Assembly: GCA_947683625.1 (NCBI GenBank)
Contig: CANTUR010000168.1
Location: 124,001-188,000, forward strand
DNA: 64,000 nucleotides
Direction of reading: 5' to 3'
Origin: Mallotus nudiflorus
Taxonomy: Eukaryota > Streptophyta > Magnoliopsida > Malpighiales > Euphorbiaceae
Shown in pieces: positions 34,930 through 46,000 of this stretch. Numbering within the stretch: position 1 is the stretch's first letter; every line of letters starts with the position of its first letter. A model generated the notes under the pieces. The model searched no databases. It saw nothing but the letters and a program-made list of their open reading frames with translations, and was not told the origin of the DNA. A program made the translations under genes and the position numbers.

Positions 34930-35625
34930 AATTATTGTTATTTCAATAACTTTTATTATGTTCATTTGAAATCTTGTTTTTGTTCATTTATATCTTATAT
35001 ATAATGGAACCTTACTAGTTTTCCTCTAGGAACTCTATTTAGCCATTTATGCTGTTAAAAGCTTAGGTGTTAAAGATAGTACCATTAAGATGTAGAGAAA
35101 TCTATGTAGTGGTGTGAGGATAGAAGATATAAGGATGTATTAAGCAAGATAAGTAAAATACGACATCTTAATAAGTTAATGAAATAAGAAAAATTTTTAG
35201 AAGAAGTTACCCTTATTGCTTGAACTTGAAAGATTATGATATATAGGGAAAATCCTTTGAAGAACTTGCATAATATATTTTAGCAAAGAATCTCCAAGAT
35301 TGTTATGAGCACTACAGAAATTTTTAAAAAAAAACTTCTATTTGTTAGATTTACAAAGCATAAATAGTCTTACTTCACTTAGGCAATAAACTCTTAGATA
35401 TATAGAAATAGAAGAAAAGAATCACTTTGAGTATCATGATGAAACTTGTGATTGTTCTGAAGTAAACTAAAGAAATTTCTTATTTTAGGGTTTGGCAGAT
35501 CAATTAGATGTTTTAATTAAACATTTTCCAAATATCCCATACTTGGAATTCATAAACAATTCTCTAACACCCACATATGTATCACATAATGACATGGATA
35601 CTGATAGAGCATCTACAAGGTCCAT
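34930..35625 (+). other. EPRV leader-like region, second pass
   Basis: It contains many short upstream ORFs and stops, as in caulimovirid leaders. From 35455 it repeats the left end of the locus (26787 onward). I could not find a convincing 12-bp initiator-Met primer site. Confidence 0.55.
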
Positions 35626-35853
35626 TTGAGTATTAGACAAACCATATATAATATTAATCATCATATAGAAATAGAACTATGTAATTTAATAGCATTAGAA
35701 GTTAGATATGATCAGTTAATTAGTAGAAAAAATGAATTATATTTAACTGGTTGTAATAAATCTAGCTTGAATCATTACATTATGAATACTAAGTGGAATA
35801 TACAGTACACTAAAAATCGTATTCAATACTTGGAAGACTGCTTGGTCTCTTAA
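35626..35853 (+). CDS. small EPRV ORF, second copy (75 codons, ATG mutated to TTG)
   Basis: The product reads SIRQTIYNINHHIEIELCNLI with a basic, Tyr/Asn-rich continuation and ends EDCLVS. It is uninterrupted but the first codon is TTG where the right copy (60808) has ATG. The HHIEIELCNLIALEVRYDQLISRK part looks like a short amphipathic helix, possibly coiled coil. No family is recognised. The same small frame sits after the leader in all three copies, so it may be a real viral ORF or the start of ORF1. It is probably inactive. Confidence 0.45.
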   Translation: MSIRQTIYNINHHIEIELCNLIALEVRYDQLISRKNELYLTGCNKSSLNHYIMNTKWNIQYTKNRIQYLEDCLVS

Positions 35854-37588
35854 TCACTTTAACTTCTATACTTGGAAGACTGTTTAGTCTCTTGTTCACT
35901 TTAACTTCTTATTATTACTTGCAATCTCTTCTCCCAACCTCACTTTCTATTTATTTTATGCTCTGTTTATTATTTATCTATATTATAGACATATATGTAT
36001 ATATGCTATTTATATACTATTATATATAAGTATATGTATATAGTATTTATATTTATATTTATATTATATCTATAATTATATCATATTATATTATCTTGTA
36101 CCTTCATTTTATTATCAAGCTCCTAATCTCAATCTCCCATTTTCCACATTTTTACGTCTAATTAACATTTTAATGTTTATTCCATTATTAATTTCCTTTA
36201 TTTTTTCTTTTATTTCATTATCTACTTCATATTTGTTTATGTTACTTTATTGTTACTTCCAATCTCACTTTCTATTTATTTTATGCTCTATTTATTATTT
36301 ATTTTTCTTCATTTCAATTTTATATTACCATATTTATTATCTCTACATTCTCTATACACAATCTCTCATTCTTTACTTTTTTTTTTAGTTTTAATTTACA
36401 ATTTTATGCCTAATTTGTCATTTGCTTCCTTATATTCTTCTTTTATTTAATTTCAATATTATTTTCTACTCTCAAGCACTATTTTTTAATATTTGTTTAT
36501 TATTTATTGTCATTTAATTTTGTACCTTGATTATATATCTCATCTTAATTTCTATTCTCATCTCATTTTTCTTTCTATTTTATTTTATTTTGTTATTTAT
36601 TATTTCCATATTTATATCTCTACAATATTAGCTTTTTTTCTTTATATTAATTGTTATTTGTCAAATGTTTCTAGCTTAGTTCCTGTCTAAACCTCAATTT
36701 CTATTTTAATTTCATTTAAGTCATGTATTTGTATTTTTTTTAATTTTTATACATGCCTTTACAATGCCATTTTTCATTTATTTAATCTCTTTATTTCATT
36801 TGTAATTTATTTCTTGTCTTAACATATACCCATTTTTCTTATCTTATTTCCTTCATAAAATTAATGTTTATAATTTTCTATTCTCATCGCCTTCCTCAAT
36901 TTCTATTATTTTCTAGTTTATTATTATGATAGTGGTTTGTCTTCTTTTCTTTATTCAATTTTAATTATTATTTTATGACCTTTCTCTACATTACTAATTT
37001 CTTTTATTATATTTTGTGAATATTTATTGGTGTGTTACATTTTGTGTGTTCATTCACAATGTTGAAATTCAACCAAAATCTCAAAATTAATTATTTTATT
37101 TTCTTCTTTTTAAACCATTTATATTGATTGTTGGGATGATAATAAGGCCATAATTTGTAATGTGCATTCAATTTATCCAAGGTACATGATTTACATCTTG
37201 TAGCATAATTTGATAAGTTGTACACATTGGTAGTTAAAGGCCTTAATTTGACTACTTAATCATCATAAAATTGACCTTTTTAGTATCTTTTAACTACCAT
37301 TTTCTTTATTTTGTCGAAGGAATCTTAGTTAATTCTTTTAGTTTACCTTTTATTCTTTTTATGAAATTTCCAAACATTTTTTTTAATCTTATTTACTATT
37401 TTCATTTTAAACATCAATTTTTTCTTAAAATAATGACCCCAAATGTCGAAAAATAAGGACAAGTTAAAGCAGAGGAGTCTACGTGAGTGTTTGTTCCTCT
37501 AATCTCTATTCTTTTAATTTCATTATTATTGTTGTTATTCATTTCATTTTCCATTTGACATAATTAGGATGGCTTGCATAGAAATTCT

Positions 37589-37682
37589 CATAACATGTGT
37601 GCCATAGATATGTTATAATTATGTGCTATCATGACCATAACATGTGTGCCATAGATATGTTATAATTATGTGCTACCATAAC
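37589..37682 (+). repeat. 47-bp tandem duplication, left copy only
   Basis: CATAACATGTGTGCCATAGA and the following 27 bases occur twice (units from 37589 and 37636). The right copy has one unit, so the duplication is later than the block duplication. Confidence 0.88.
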
Positions 37683-38330
37683 ATGTAAATATGCTTTAAT
37701 TCCATTACATGATTATGCCATGTATATTCACTATGTCATCATGATTACCATGACATGTGTATGTACATCATGTTAGTTCAACACTTGCTATGTACATCAG
37801 GTTAGTTCAACACTTGCCATGATCATGCATCATGTTTTGCTGTGTTTATTTATTTATTATGATTTATATGTTTATGCATTTTGTCATGTTCATGCATCAT
37901 TTTATCATATTGTTATTATGTGCTTGTGTGGTATATATTGTGCTTGAATTTGTGTGTGATGGTTGATCCAAAGTAGTATAAATTCTGTGGAAGCATTGTA
38001 TTAAATTAGTAAGGCTGGCGCTGCTCAACATCCGGGTAGTATGGAGATGCCTCAAAATAAATGAGTTTGCTCCTGCTGAAATCACATCCAAACCCAATAG
38101 TTTATCCTACTGGCGAATTTTGGTTCTAAGTGAGGGATCCAAGTTTGCTTAGTCCTTAATCGGACAATTTCTCAGGTGATACTAACTATCGATTCCTATT
38201 TCTCCTAGTTGGGTAGAGGGTTGTAAGTGCACTTATACCATCCCGAAACTCTTCCATTTTTCCCCCTCATATTCCCTCTGTTTTTCATAACATAAAAAAG
38301 GGATTGTGATCCAAATAGTGTCGAGTCAAA

Positions 38331-38335
38331 CCCAC
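38331..38335. other. target-site duplication of Tat-B, left
   Basis: CCCAC directly before the 5' LTR, repeated as CCCAC at 55645-55649. The empty site in the right copy (near 63259) has one CCCAC. Confidence 0.93.
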
Positions 38336-40360
38336 TGTAGACACCCAATTTGGTCAGTCTGTGTTAGGGGATGAATTAGGGGCACTCGATTTGATTGACC
38401 CGTTGTCAAGCTTAATGATGAGAATGTGAAACTTGGACATGAGAATGAAGCCTGAATCTCTAATGGAAAGTCGACTTGAAAACCTAAAGCCTAAAAAGCC
38501 CAAAACCTAGCCCAACTATCCAAAAAAGGCCCAAGCCCCGCCTAGCCCAACGCAAGCCCGAGCTAAAGGGGCATCGCCTTAGTGCAATGAGGTGATAAGA
38601 CGATCACCTCATCAAAGAGGCGCCACCTCTATGACAGCCCACTTATAGTTGCATTAAATGCAGTTGCAACCATGGTGGCCAAGTGGAGTGGGCCCCACCC
38701 TCTAGACCTGATTTTTATGTGAGAAAGAGATTTTTAGGGAAGAGAAAAAGGCTATGGAGGCTCATGATGAGCTAAAAGGCTTAGGGGCATGGGGAAGCTA
38801 GGGAATAAAAGGAAAGGAGAGAGAAAAAAAAAGTGGGGGATCCATTATTGAAAAAAAAAAACCCTTATTGAAAAAGAAGAGAGAGGGAGAAGCTTTGGAA
38901 AAAGAAAAGGAAGAAAGGAAAAAAATGTCCTAAAGGAAGAAGGGGAGATTGAAGTAAGGAAAAGTCCACATCTTCCTAAAAGAAGAAGGAAGAAGCTGAT
39001 GTCAAAAGTAAAGATCACATCCTAGCAAGGATCACAATCAAAAACATCTTTGAGGGCCTCTCATTTTAGTAGAAAACTTGCACTTAAACTTGACATGTGC
39101 ATCACTTTGTGTGTTCATGCTTGTCTGTAACTAGGTCCTTAGTATATTTTAAGTTTATCTCTAGTTTATCTTACTTAATATCTCACCTTATTGATGTGAT
39201 CTTTGAAGACTTTTGCATGTAGTTGAAGTTTGATGCTTGTAAAGTATGTATATGCATGTATTGTTACTAAAGTAGAAGTCTAAACATTTGAGAGTCAAAA
39301 TCGGCCTATTGATTAGGTGACAAGAGGCATCGCCTCTTGTCAATGAGGCGATTGCCCCATTGACAGGCCTCCATGAAGTTTCTCTCCTTTGTTTATGTGT
39401 GTTACATGCTCTTTTTGCCTTAGAAATGTTAGGAGCCCCTGTTGGTGAGGCATTGCCTCATCAATGAGACGATCGCCTTATCTTAATGAGGCGATCGCCA
39501 CATTGACAAGTCGACCCACCTTTAGCTTTACTTTTCTACTAATGCTTGTCGTAATGTCCACTTTGACATGTGTCTTTTGACCTTAAACATGGCTATCTCA
39601 TTGCATAATGATGCTCATCTTGATCATTTGATGTTTTTTTTCTTAGTTCATAACATGAAAACCCCTTTTATAGCATCTCTTTGTAAGTGTTGTTATTTTT
39701 GATTTTGTTTTCGAAGGGAAGGACTAATTGTGTGTTATTTGCAGGAATTGCTTGGTGATTTACATCATTAAGTAGTCACTTTCATTAGCTATCCCTTTTA
39801 TACCATCATGTTTATTATTTATTATTGGTTTACTTTCAGTATATGTTTGGTTTATTTTCTGTGTATTATCCTTTTATTTTGCCTAAAGCGTTGTAATCCT
39901 TAATCCTTTTCCCTATTCGATTTTAAATGTATGGTTGTAAATTATTATTTATTTTATTTCTATTGAAGGTTGGGACTTAAAATCTTGAAACTCAACTAAC
40001 TTGCAAACTTGGACTTAACTATAAAATTTGGAAAGTAAATGAAGGCAAGTGTAGCTTTGAATGTAAATGAGGAAATATTTAAAATAATTAAATGGAAATA
40101 AAACACAAATGAAGGCCAACTGCAAGGTTGGGTGAGCATTCAAACGCTCATACCCAGTTTTCGAACCCGATCTCTGATGACGGCTTATAGAAACCTCCAT
40201 GGGATCCAATTATTGTACAGTGTGTCCCAGCTTTTATCCGGGTGGCAACTCCATCTCTGAATAGGCCTAAGACCTATATCGTATTTCTTAGCGGGTCTCG
40301 AGCCCGCACAGTGCCATGGTCACCAAATACTTGGGCATGCACTAAACCCCACTACCTACA
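38336..40360 (+). repeat. 5' LTR of Tat-B (2025 bp)
   Basis: It begins TGTAGACACCCAATTTGG and ends CTACCTACA. It aligns with 53633-55644. It contains two clusters of GAGGCGATCGCCTC-like palindromes (38570-38640 and 39320-39510). Confidence 0.95.
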
Positions 40361-40361
40361 G

Positions 40362-40380
40362 TGGCAACTCCACTAGGGAT
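40362..40380 (+). promoter_or_regulatory. primer binding site of Tat-B
   Basis: TGGCAACTCCACTAGGGAT starts one base after the LTR. It is the same class as the Tat-A site, with the CpG of TGGCGACTCC lost. Confidence 0.75.
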
Positions 40381-41301
40381 AGAGAAACTGATTCCAATGT
40401 TTTGCATTTTATCATTTTTAATTATTTTCTTATTTCTTCCTGCATTTATGCATTCATTGCACATTTTGCACACAATGAGCACTTCAGTCCCAAATAAACC
40501 TGACAATAATCAGTGCTTCACTACCTACGTTTCACTTAAACCTGGTGGTAGAATATTTGATTATTGTCACTCACGACACGTACTAATTCATGCTGTTTGA
40601 CCCTTAAGTGGAGAGATGTATATGGATGTATATTGTTATGGGAGTCGAAGCCTTTTTACCCAAGACTCAAGCCCATGTAATGACCTAGTAACTATCCTTA
40701 GGAATTTTCCTGCATGCATGTGTATTATGCCATATAATGGACCCTTAAAATAAATCTCGAGCCCATCAATAAGCAGTCCAAAATAAAATGGGCCCTTGTG
40801 TCCAACTAAAGCCCATTATAAATAAGTTAGTCAACAAAGGCCTCTCATGCCTACTCATAACCCATTTCAAATGGGCCTTGACAAGTGAGTTTATAGTGCT
40901 AAGGATTTTTTCTCGTAGGAAATGGACTCAAGCTTTATTTAAAGGACCCATTACTTGTCTGAATCATTTTGAGAGTTTTCTTACATACGTCAGTTTTATT
41001 ATCCCTCGTTGATAATTAAAACCCAAGCCAAAGTTCTTAGGACAAGATACTCATCATTGAATATGTGTGTGGGAGAAATAAGGGTAAAAGTTTGCACGTT
41101 TAAGCTTCATGTTTTAGTCTTGTGTATCTTTTTGTGTGATTATTAGTTTCTTAAATTCTTAAAATAAAACGAACTTCCATATCATGCATACATGTCATGC
41201 ATCATTCTAACTAACGATTTTATAGCAATATAGATCCGTCAAGTTCAGCAAGGTGGGTCCGAACTAGTTCAAGTGGCCTAGTAAAAAATTCAGAAATAAA
41301 A
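40381..41301 (+). other. Tat-B 5' leader
   Basis: Non-coding, about 0.9 kb. A short open frame at 40361-40600 overlaps the primer site and has no homology that I recognise. No DUF7745-like ORF is here, unlike Tat-A. Confidence 0.6.
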
Positions 41302-42910
41302 ATGGCAGGAGAGTTCGATCTAGAAGTATTTAGGGCATAGTTAAAAGATGAAGTAATGGTAGAAACCCAGGCTATGATGGGAGAAATGATGGGGGAAATT
41401 ACTAAGCTCATCAGGGAGAGTCAGCCAGCACAGCCATCTAATGCACCACCAATCGATCCAGTGGATCTCGATGAGGAAATACCGATTAGAGGTAGGGAAT
41501 AAGATAATGTGACAGTGTTAGCCAATCCGATGAATTGAAGAAATGTCATCCCAGCCGAAGATGTGGGTCAAACTGAGTGGGCTAAGAACATGACCAAGGT
41601 GATGAACCAAATGCAGGTAATGATGAAAGAGAAGGGTATGGTCGCTCATCTAGATTATGATCTAAATCTGGAAAAGGGTGATGAACAACTGCCTTGTAAG
41701 TTTAAATTCCCCAACATAAAGAAGTACACTGGCACTGAGGATCCCCATTTACATTTGAATCAGTATGTGACTTACATGAAGGCTACCGAGCTAACTAAGA
41801 GCCAAATTATCAAGCAGTTCCCTATTTCATTGGAGGGAGCACCAATTCATTGGTACTACACCTTGGAACCACATGTCTAGTCAAATTGGAAAGAATTATG
41901 TGCTACTTTTATCAAGCAATATAGTTTTAATGTTCAATTAGAGGTTTCCTTGAGAGAATTGTAGAATACTACGCAGAACTTTAACGAGCCTTTTACTGAC
42001 TCATTGGAGGGGAAAGTTGTCCTTAATAAGGCATAGGCCTGCTGAGTCAGACTAGTTAGTCCTGGCAATAGAAGGGTGTGTTCTAGCATTGTCTAGGAAA
42101 TTAAGGGATCTGGGAATCAAAAGCTTTGAAGAATTGTACATATTTGGGGTCTAGAAAGAGTCAGATTTGGCTCAAGAGAAGAAATTCTTCAAAAGAGGAT
42201 CTGGGGGTAAAAAGGGGGCCAGCTCAAGCATTAATGTTTAGATTCATGCCATTCGACCACCAAACAACAATGTACAAGTCAATGCAGTTAGACAACCTCG
42301 AAGATTTTCAAATTTGGGACATCCCATGTCTAAAGTCCTTAATAAGCTTATTGAGAAAAACCTACTACAGCCTTTACCTTCACAACAACCCTTGCCTGGA
42401 GCCAACCCAAAGTTTTTCTATAAATTTCATCAGACCATAGAACATGACACAGATAGTTATGCCCGGTTAAAGCATAAAACCCAAGATTTAATAAACTCAT
42501 GCAAAATTATCGACCCAAAAAATAGAAAACCAAACACCCAAACCAACCCATTACCTAATTACCGAAATGTACCACCACCAAACGCACCCATTTTGATGGT
42601 TAACTATGGCCTAACAGAAGAGCAAGTCCTAACCTCCTTCGTTGATGTCTCCCACAATTCCCTAAAAACCAAACCTGAAAATCTGAAACCAAACAAACAA
42701 CTCATGGAGCTGCAAGTGCACATCTTGGACATATAGAGTTCCAATGATGAGAGCGAAGAACAAGTTGACCTGTAGGACAATGAGGGGTGTGAGCCAAGTC
42801 AGTCTATGGGGAAGGTTAAAGAAAAGAGAGAAGAACCCGAGGCTATTAAGTCTGAGCCCAAAAAGGTGGGAGGTGCAAAGAAGGGAAAGGAGATAGAACA
42901 AAGTAAATAG
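41302..42910 (+). pseudogene. gag of Tat-B
   Basis: ATG at 41302 (MAGEFDLEVFRA). The conserved capsid part is open at 41563-41880: CKFKFPNIKKYTGTEDPHLHLNQY, then SQIIKQFPISLEGAPIHWYYTL. The FPxxxxYxGxxDPxxHLxxY opening is typical of Tat gag. After stops it continues with NWKELCATFIKQY, and a Pro/Asn-rich C-terminal part is open at 42314-42736 (KLIEKNLLQPLP..). Gag forms the virus-like particle that encloses the RNA. No clear zinc knuckle is seen. Stops and a frameshift near 42000-42300 inactivate it. Confidence 0.85.
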
Positions 42911-43670
42911 TCCATTGCCAATGACTGGGAATTACTTATGCATTCTAGGGATCATAGGGAAGCCCTGGTTCTGGCACTAGATCATAAAAAGATTCCCACT
43001 AGTTCTACTTCGGAGCAAATGGTCTAGTCACTAATGGAAACCCCTCAAGGGATGATAACATTTTCCAATAATGATCTACCTCTAGAAGGGAGGGATCACT
43101 ATAAAGCTCTATTTATCAAAGCTGAGGTGAAAGGGAAAATGAGATGTTGTGTGATGGTCGACAACGATTCTTCCATCAATGTGTGTCTGTTGAAGATTCT
43201 ACTGAATCTAGGGTTGCCGGTAGCCGACTTAAAGCCTTCTGAGGTAGTTATCAAGGCCTATGATAATGCTAAGAGGTCTGTGGAAGGAACTTTTACGGCA
43301 TTAGTTAAAACATGACCTATAGAAGTCTAGGTTGACTTGCATGTGATTGATATCCCAGTAACATTTGCCATTCTATTGGAGAGGCCATGGTTTCACCCTC
43401 TAGGTGGCATTCCATCCACTGTTCATCAAAAGATTAAATTCCCATATGAAGGAAGGGTTGTCACCATCTCAACTGAAACTGAAGTCGCCATAGTTGCACT
43501 AAAGTTGATCCCCAAGGAGATTTCCCTTAGCCCTAGTTTTGAAGTCTGTGTAATCTATGAGGATGAGATGGATGAAAAGGTTTTGAGAATGATGTGTAAT
43601 ATGAAATTTTTGCCCGGCATAGGATTAGGGAAAAAATCAGAGTGGACCTTCAGAGTTTATGGGAAATAAA
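42911..43670 (+). pseudogene. aspartic protease of Tat-B, with a G-patch-like end
   Basis: The frame at 43034-43315 has LPLEGRDHYKALFIKAEVKG and then VMVDNDSSINVC, where the family has DxGSSxNV; the Gly after Asp-Asn is replaced by Asp. The second open part (43337-43669) holds IDIPVTFAILLERPWFH, the ILLGRPWxH loop of plant retrotransposon proteases, and ends MKFLPGIGLGKKSEW, a G-patch-like motif also found after some retroviral proteases. Protease cleaves the gag-pol polyprotein. A stop at about 43313 separates the halves, so it is inactive. Confidence 0.82.
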
Positions 43671-43853
43671 GTACCTATTTTGAAGCATTGGTTAAGGTTC
43701 AAAGAGGCGGACGAAGCTGGGGAAGAGATAAGTGTGTTGGGCTAGTCTGAAGAGAAGGAAAGGGAGACCATGGCTGGAAAGAAAACTTTATAGGAAGTCT
43801 TTGTAAAGGAAGGCACCGGGCACCCATACAGTGGGACTCCAGAACCTCTCCTG

Positions 43854-44375
43854 ATGGCTGGGGGAGTTATCCTGGGATTCAAAATTTTTACTAAATTTGC
43901 AAACAAAGCCAAAGGAGACACTGTTGGAAAATCCCCTACTGAGGAGCTGGTACTGGCTAAAGAGGAGTTTAAAGAGGATAAAGCTACCTCGGAGCAAAAA
44001 GGCATTGATGGTCAAAGCAAAGACCTTGACTTCAAAACCTACATCCTCAACTCCATTATAGATACCTCTTATAATGAATTTGATGTCTCTTTTGCTTCTC
44101 TATTTGAGACTGATGATCTTTTCTTTTCAAAAGTGAATGCAATTAAGTCCAAATTTGCTTATTCATGTGATGTGTTTCCTAATGGTTATTCTATTTGTGA
44201 TGACCATTTCATGCATATGTTTGACATTAATTCTACAAAAACTAAATCATTTAATTTAAGCACAAATGATAACCCTAAAAATATATTGCTTGCTTCTGGT
44301 TTAACTCATAGTGAGAGAGAAAAGATAAAAGAAATCTTAAAAAAAGAGATAGAAAGTATTTTCTTAGAGTTATGA
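43854..44375 (+). pseudogene. linker between protease and RT of Tat-B
   Basis: An open 173-codon frame. It includes a charged part (EELVLAKEEFKEDKA) and the segment SLFETDDLFFSKVN .. FAYSCDVFPNG shared with Tat-A (10936-11253), and ends in a Glu/Lys-rich helix (HSEREKIKEILKKEIESIF). It has no enzymatic motif. In Tat elements this spacer is part of pol. Confidence 0.72.
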
Positions 44376-44459
44376 AGACATGCCCAGAAATGACAGGGAG
44401 ATCTTAAAACATAAGATCTCCACATACCCTCATATAGCGCCAATAAAGCAAAAGTAAAG

Positions 44460-45165
44460 AAGGTTAAGGCCGGAATGGGCTCTCTTGGTTAAGGAAGAGG
44501 TCGAAAAGCAGTTGAAGGCAAAGTTTCTAAAAGTGGTAATGGTTAGCAAATATAGCTCCTGTTCCTAAGAAGGATGGAAAGTTAGAGTGTGTGTAGACTA
44601 TCGAGATTTGAATAAAGCCTGCCCCAAGGATGACTTTCTACTATCGCATATTGATACATTAATTGATAGTGCAGCTTCTAATGCAATGTACTCTTTCATG
44701 GATGGATTTTTAGGGTGAAATCAGATCATAATGATAGTAATGGATAAATTGAAGACATATTTCATCACCGAATGGGGTGCATACTGTTATCGAGTGATGC
44801 CTTAAGGGTTGAAGAATGAAGGGGCCACTTATCAGAGGATGGCGATCACCTTGCTGCACGACATGATCCATAAGGAGGTAGAAGTGTATGTGGATGATAT
44901 GATGGTGAAGTCTACAACCAGGGAAGGGCATTTTGAGGTGCTAGATAAGTTTCTGGCTAGGGTAGAAAAATATAATCTCAGACTAAACCCAAAGAAGTGT
45001 GTTTTTGGGGTTACATATGGGAAACTGTTGGGACATATTATCAGCCAGAAAGGAATAGAGGTGGATCTAGATAATATTAAAGCAACTAGGGAATGCCTGC
45101 ACCAAAGAATGAAAAAGAGGTCCAAGGGTTTTTGGGGCATTTACAGTATATTAGTAGATTTATAG
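44460..45165 (+). pseudogene. reverse transcriptase of Tat-B
   Basis: It reads VKEEVEKQLKAKFLKV, APVPKKDGK, VCVDYRDLNKACPKDDFLL, MYSFMDGFLG, YCYRVMP, GLKNEGATYQRM, then the catalytic YVDD at 44887-44898 and the thumb with NPKKCVFGVTYGKLLGHIIS. A frameshift near 44580, a TGA near 44716 and a TAA at about 44803 break the frame. Asp-Asp of the active site are kept. It is closely related to Tat-A RT by wording (LNKACPKDDFLL, EVEVYVDDM). Confidence 0.92.
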
Positions 45166-46000
45166 CCAAATTGACGGCCATCTACAATCCCATCTTTAAG
45201 CTTTTAAAGAAAGACCAACCTGTTATCTAGGATGAAAGATGTTAATAGGCTTTTAAAGCTATCAAGGAATGTTTAATGAATCCCCCCATTTTATAGCCAT
45301 CAAGACCGGGTAAAGCCTTAACTATATATCTAGCAATTGAGGAAGACGTAATAGGGGCAATATTGGCATAGGAAGGTGAAAAGAAGGTAGAACATATTGT
45401 GTATTACTTAAGTAAGAAGCTTCTGCCTTATGAAACTACTTATAGCCTGGTGGAGAAAATGTGCCTAGCAGTGATTTAGGCGACGAAAAAACTTCAGTAC
45501 TATTTCCAGTCTTCTAAAGTGCAGGCAGTTTCTAAACACAATCCCCTAAGGTACCTCCAACAGACCCCGTCTCTTACAGGAAAATTGGCTAGGTGGCTCG
45601 TTTTACTCATGGAGTTTGACATAAAGTATATAGCCAAAAAGACGATGAAAGGAAGAGCAGTAGCAGACTTATTGGCACATAGCCCAATGGATGATGACCA
45701 AGAATGGAAGTTAGAATTTCCTGATGAGCATCTAAGGGTGATAGAGATACAAGGTTGGGAAATGTACTTTGATGGTGCTGTCAACAACAAGGGGGCCGGA
45801 ATAGGGGTAATTTTGGTTACTCCAGAAGGAGAAATGATCCCGATGGCAAAAAGACTTAAGTTTGAAGCAACTAATAACCAAGCAGAATATGAGGCCTACA
45901 TTTTTTGTTTAGAGGCATTGCACAGCACAGGGGTAGAAAATGTTATTGTTTATGGGGATTCCATGCTAGTTATAAAACAAGCCACCAAAGAATAGGAGAT
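45166..46000 (+). pseudogene. two RNase H domains of Tat-B
   Basis: The first, at about 45225-45690, is the gypsy RNase H in degenerate form (AIKECLMNPPIL, YLAIEEDVIGAILA, YYLSKKLLPYETTY, ATKKLQYYFQ, then GRAVADLLAHSP). The second at about 45755-45995 is of the archaeal-like type: MYFDGAVNNKGAGIGVIL, AEYEAYIFCLEAL, VYGDSMLVIKQA, retaining Asp, Glu and Asp. Two RNase H domains, with the second gained later, is a known Tat feature. The open frame 45519-45995 spans both, and only upstream stops and a TAG at about 45993 disrupt it. It removes the RNA template. Confidence 0.87.

Larger units (their letters stand above)
26787..35910 (+). mobile_element. endogenous pararetrovirus locus, left copy (Caulimoviridae, florendovirus- or petuvirus-like), degenerate
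   Basis: In order it holds a short ORF region, a 30K-type movement protein, an RT thumb plus RNase H, a viroplasmin-like second ORF, a TATA box and polyadenylation signal, a leader, and a repeat of the starting region (26787-27230 matches 35455-35905). Such terminal redundancy is what an integrated linearised circle gives. Removing the nested LTR element (about 3.15 kb), the unit is about 5.5 kb. The coat protein, protease and RT catalytic core are missing between 29161 and 29303. Stops are frequent. The genus is uncertain. Confidence 0.87.
35911..38335. other. AT-rich flank duplicated at 61094-63250
   Basis: About 2.4 kb, strongly pyrimidine- and T-rich on this strand with long ATTTATTT runs. 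No gene is supported; the hydrophobic open frames at 36173-36690 are composition artefacts. The segment aligns with 61094-63250 apart from an AT-rich piece missing there (about 35965-36165) and a 47-bp duplication here (37589-37682). The end (about 37980-38335) has an LTR-like texture but no partner pair was found. Confidence 0.7.

Noticed and set aside
34930..35455. Initiator-Met primer binding site in the EPRV leader
   Set aside because: I could not find a convincing match to TGGTATCAGAGC; it may be mutated.
36173..36690. Hydrophobic open frames that look like membrane proteins
   Set aside because: Composed of TTT/ATT/TTA codons from T-rich sequence; the duplicated copy at 61140-61406 changes frame, so there is no selection for coding.
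39450..39500. GCGATCGC resembles the HIP1 palindrome of cyanobacteria
   Set aside because: The surrounding DNA is clearly a plant LTR; the match is coincidental or reflects a plant motif.
40361..40600. Possible small gene with a signal-peptide-like start next to the Tat-B LTR
   Set aside because: The start overlaps the primer binding site; there is no counterpart in Tat-A.
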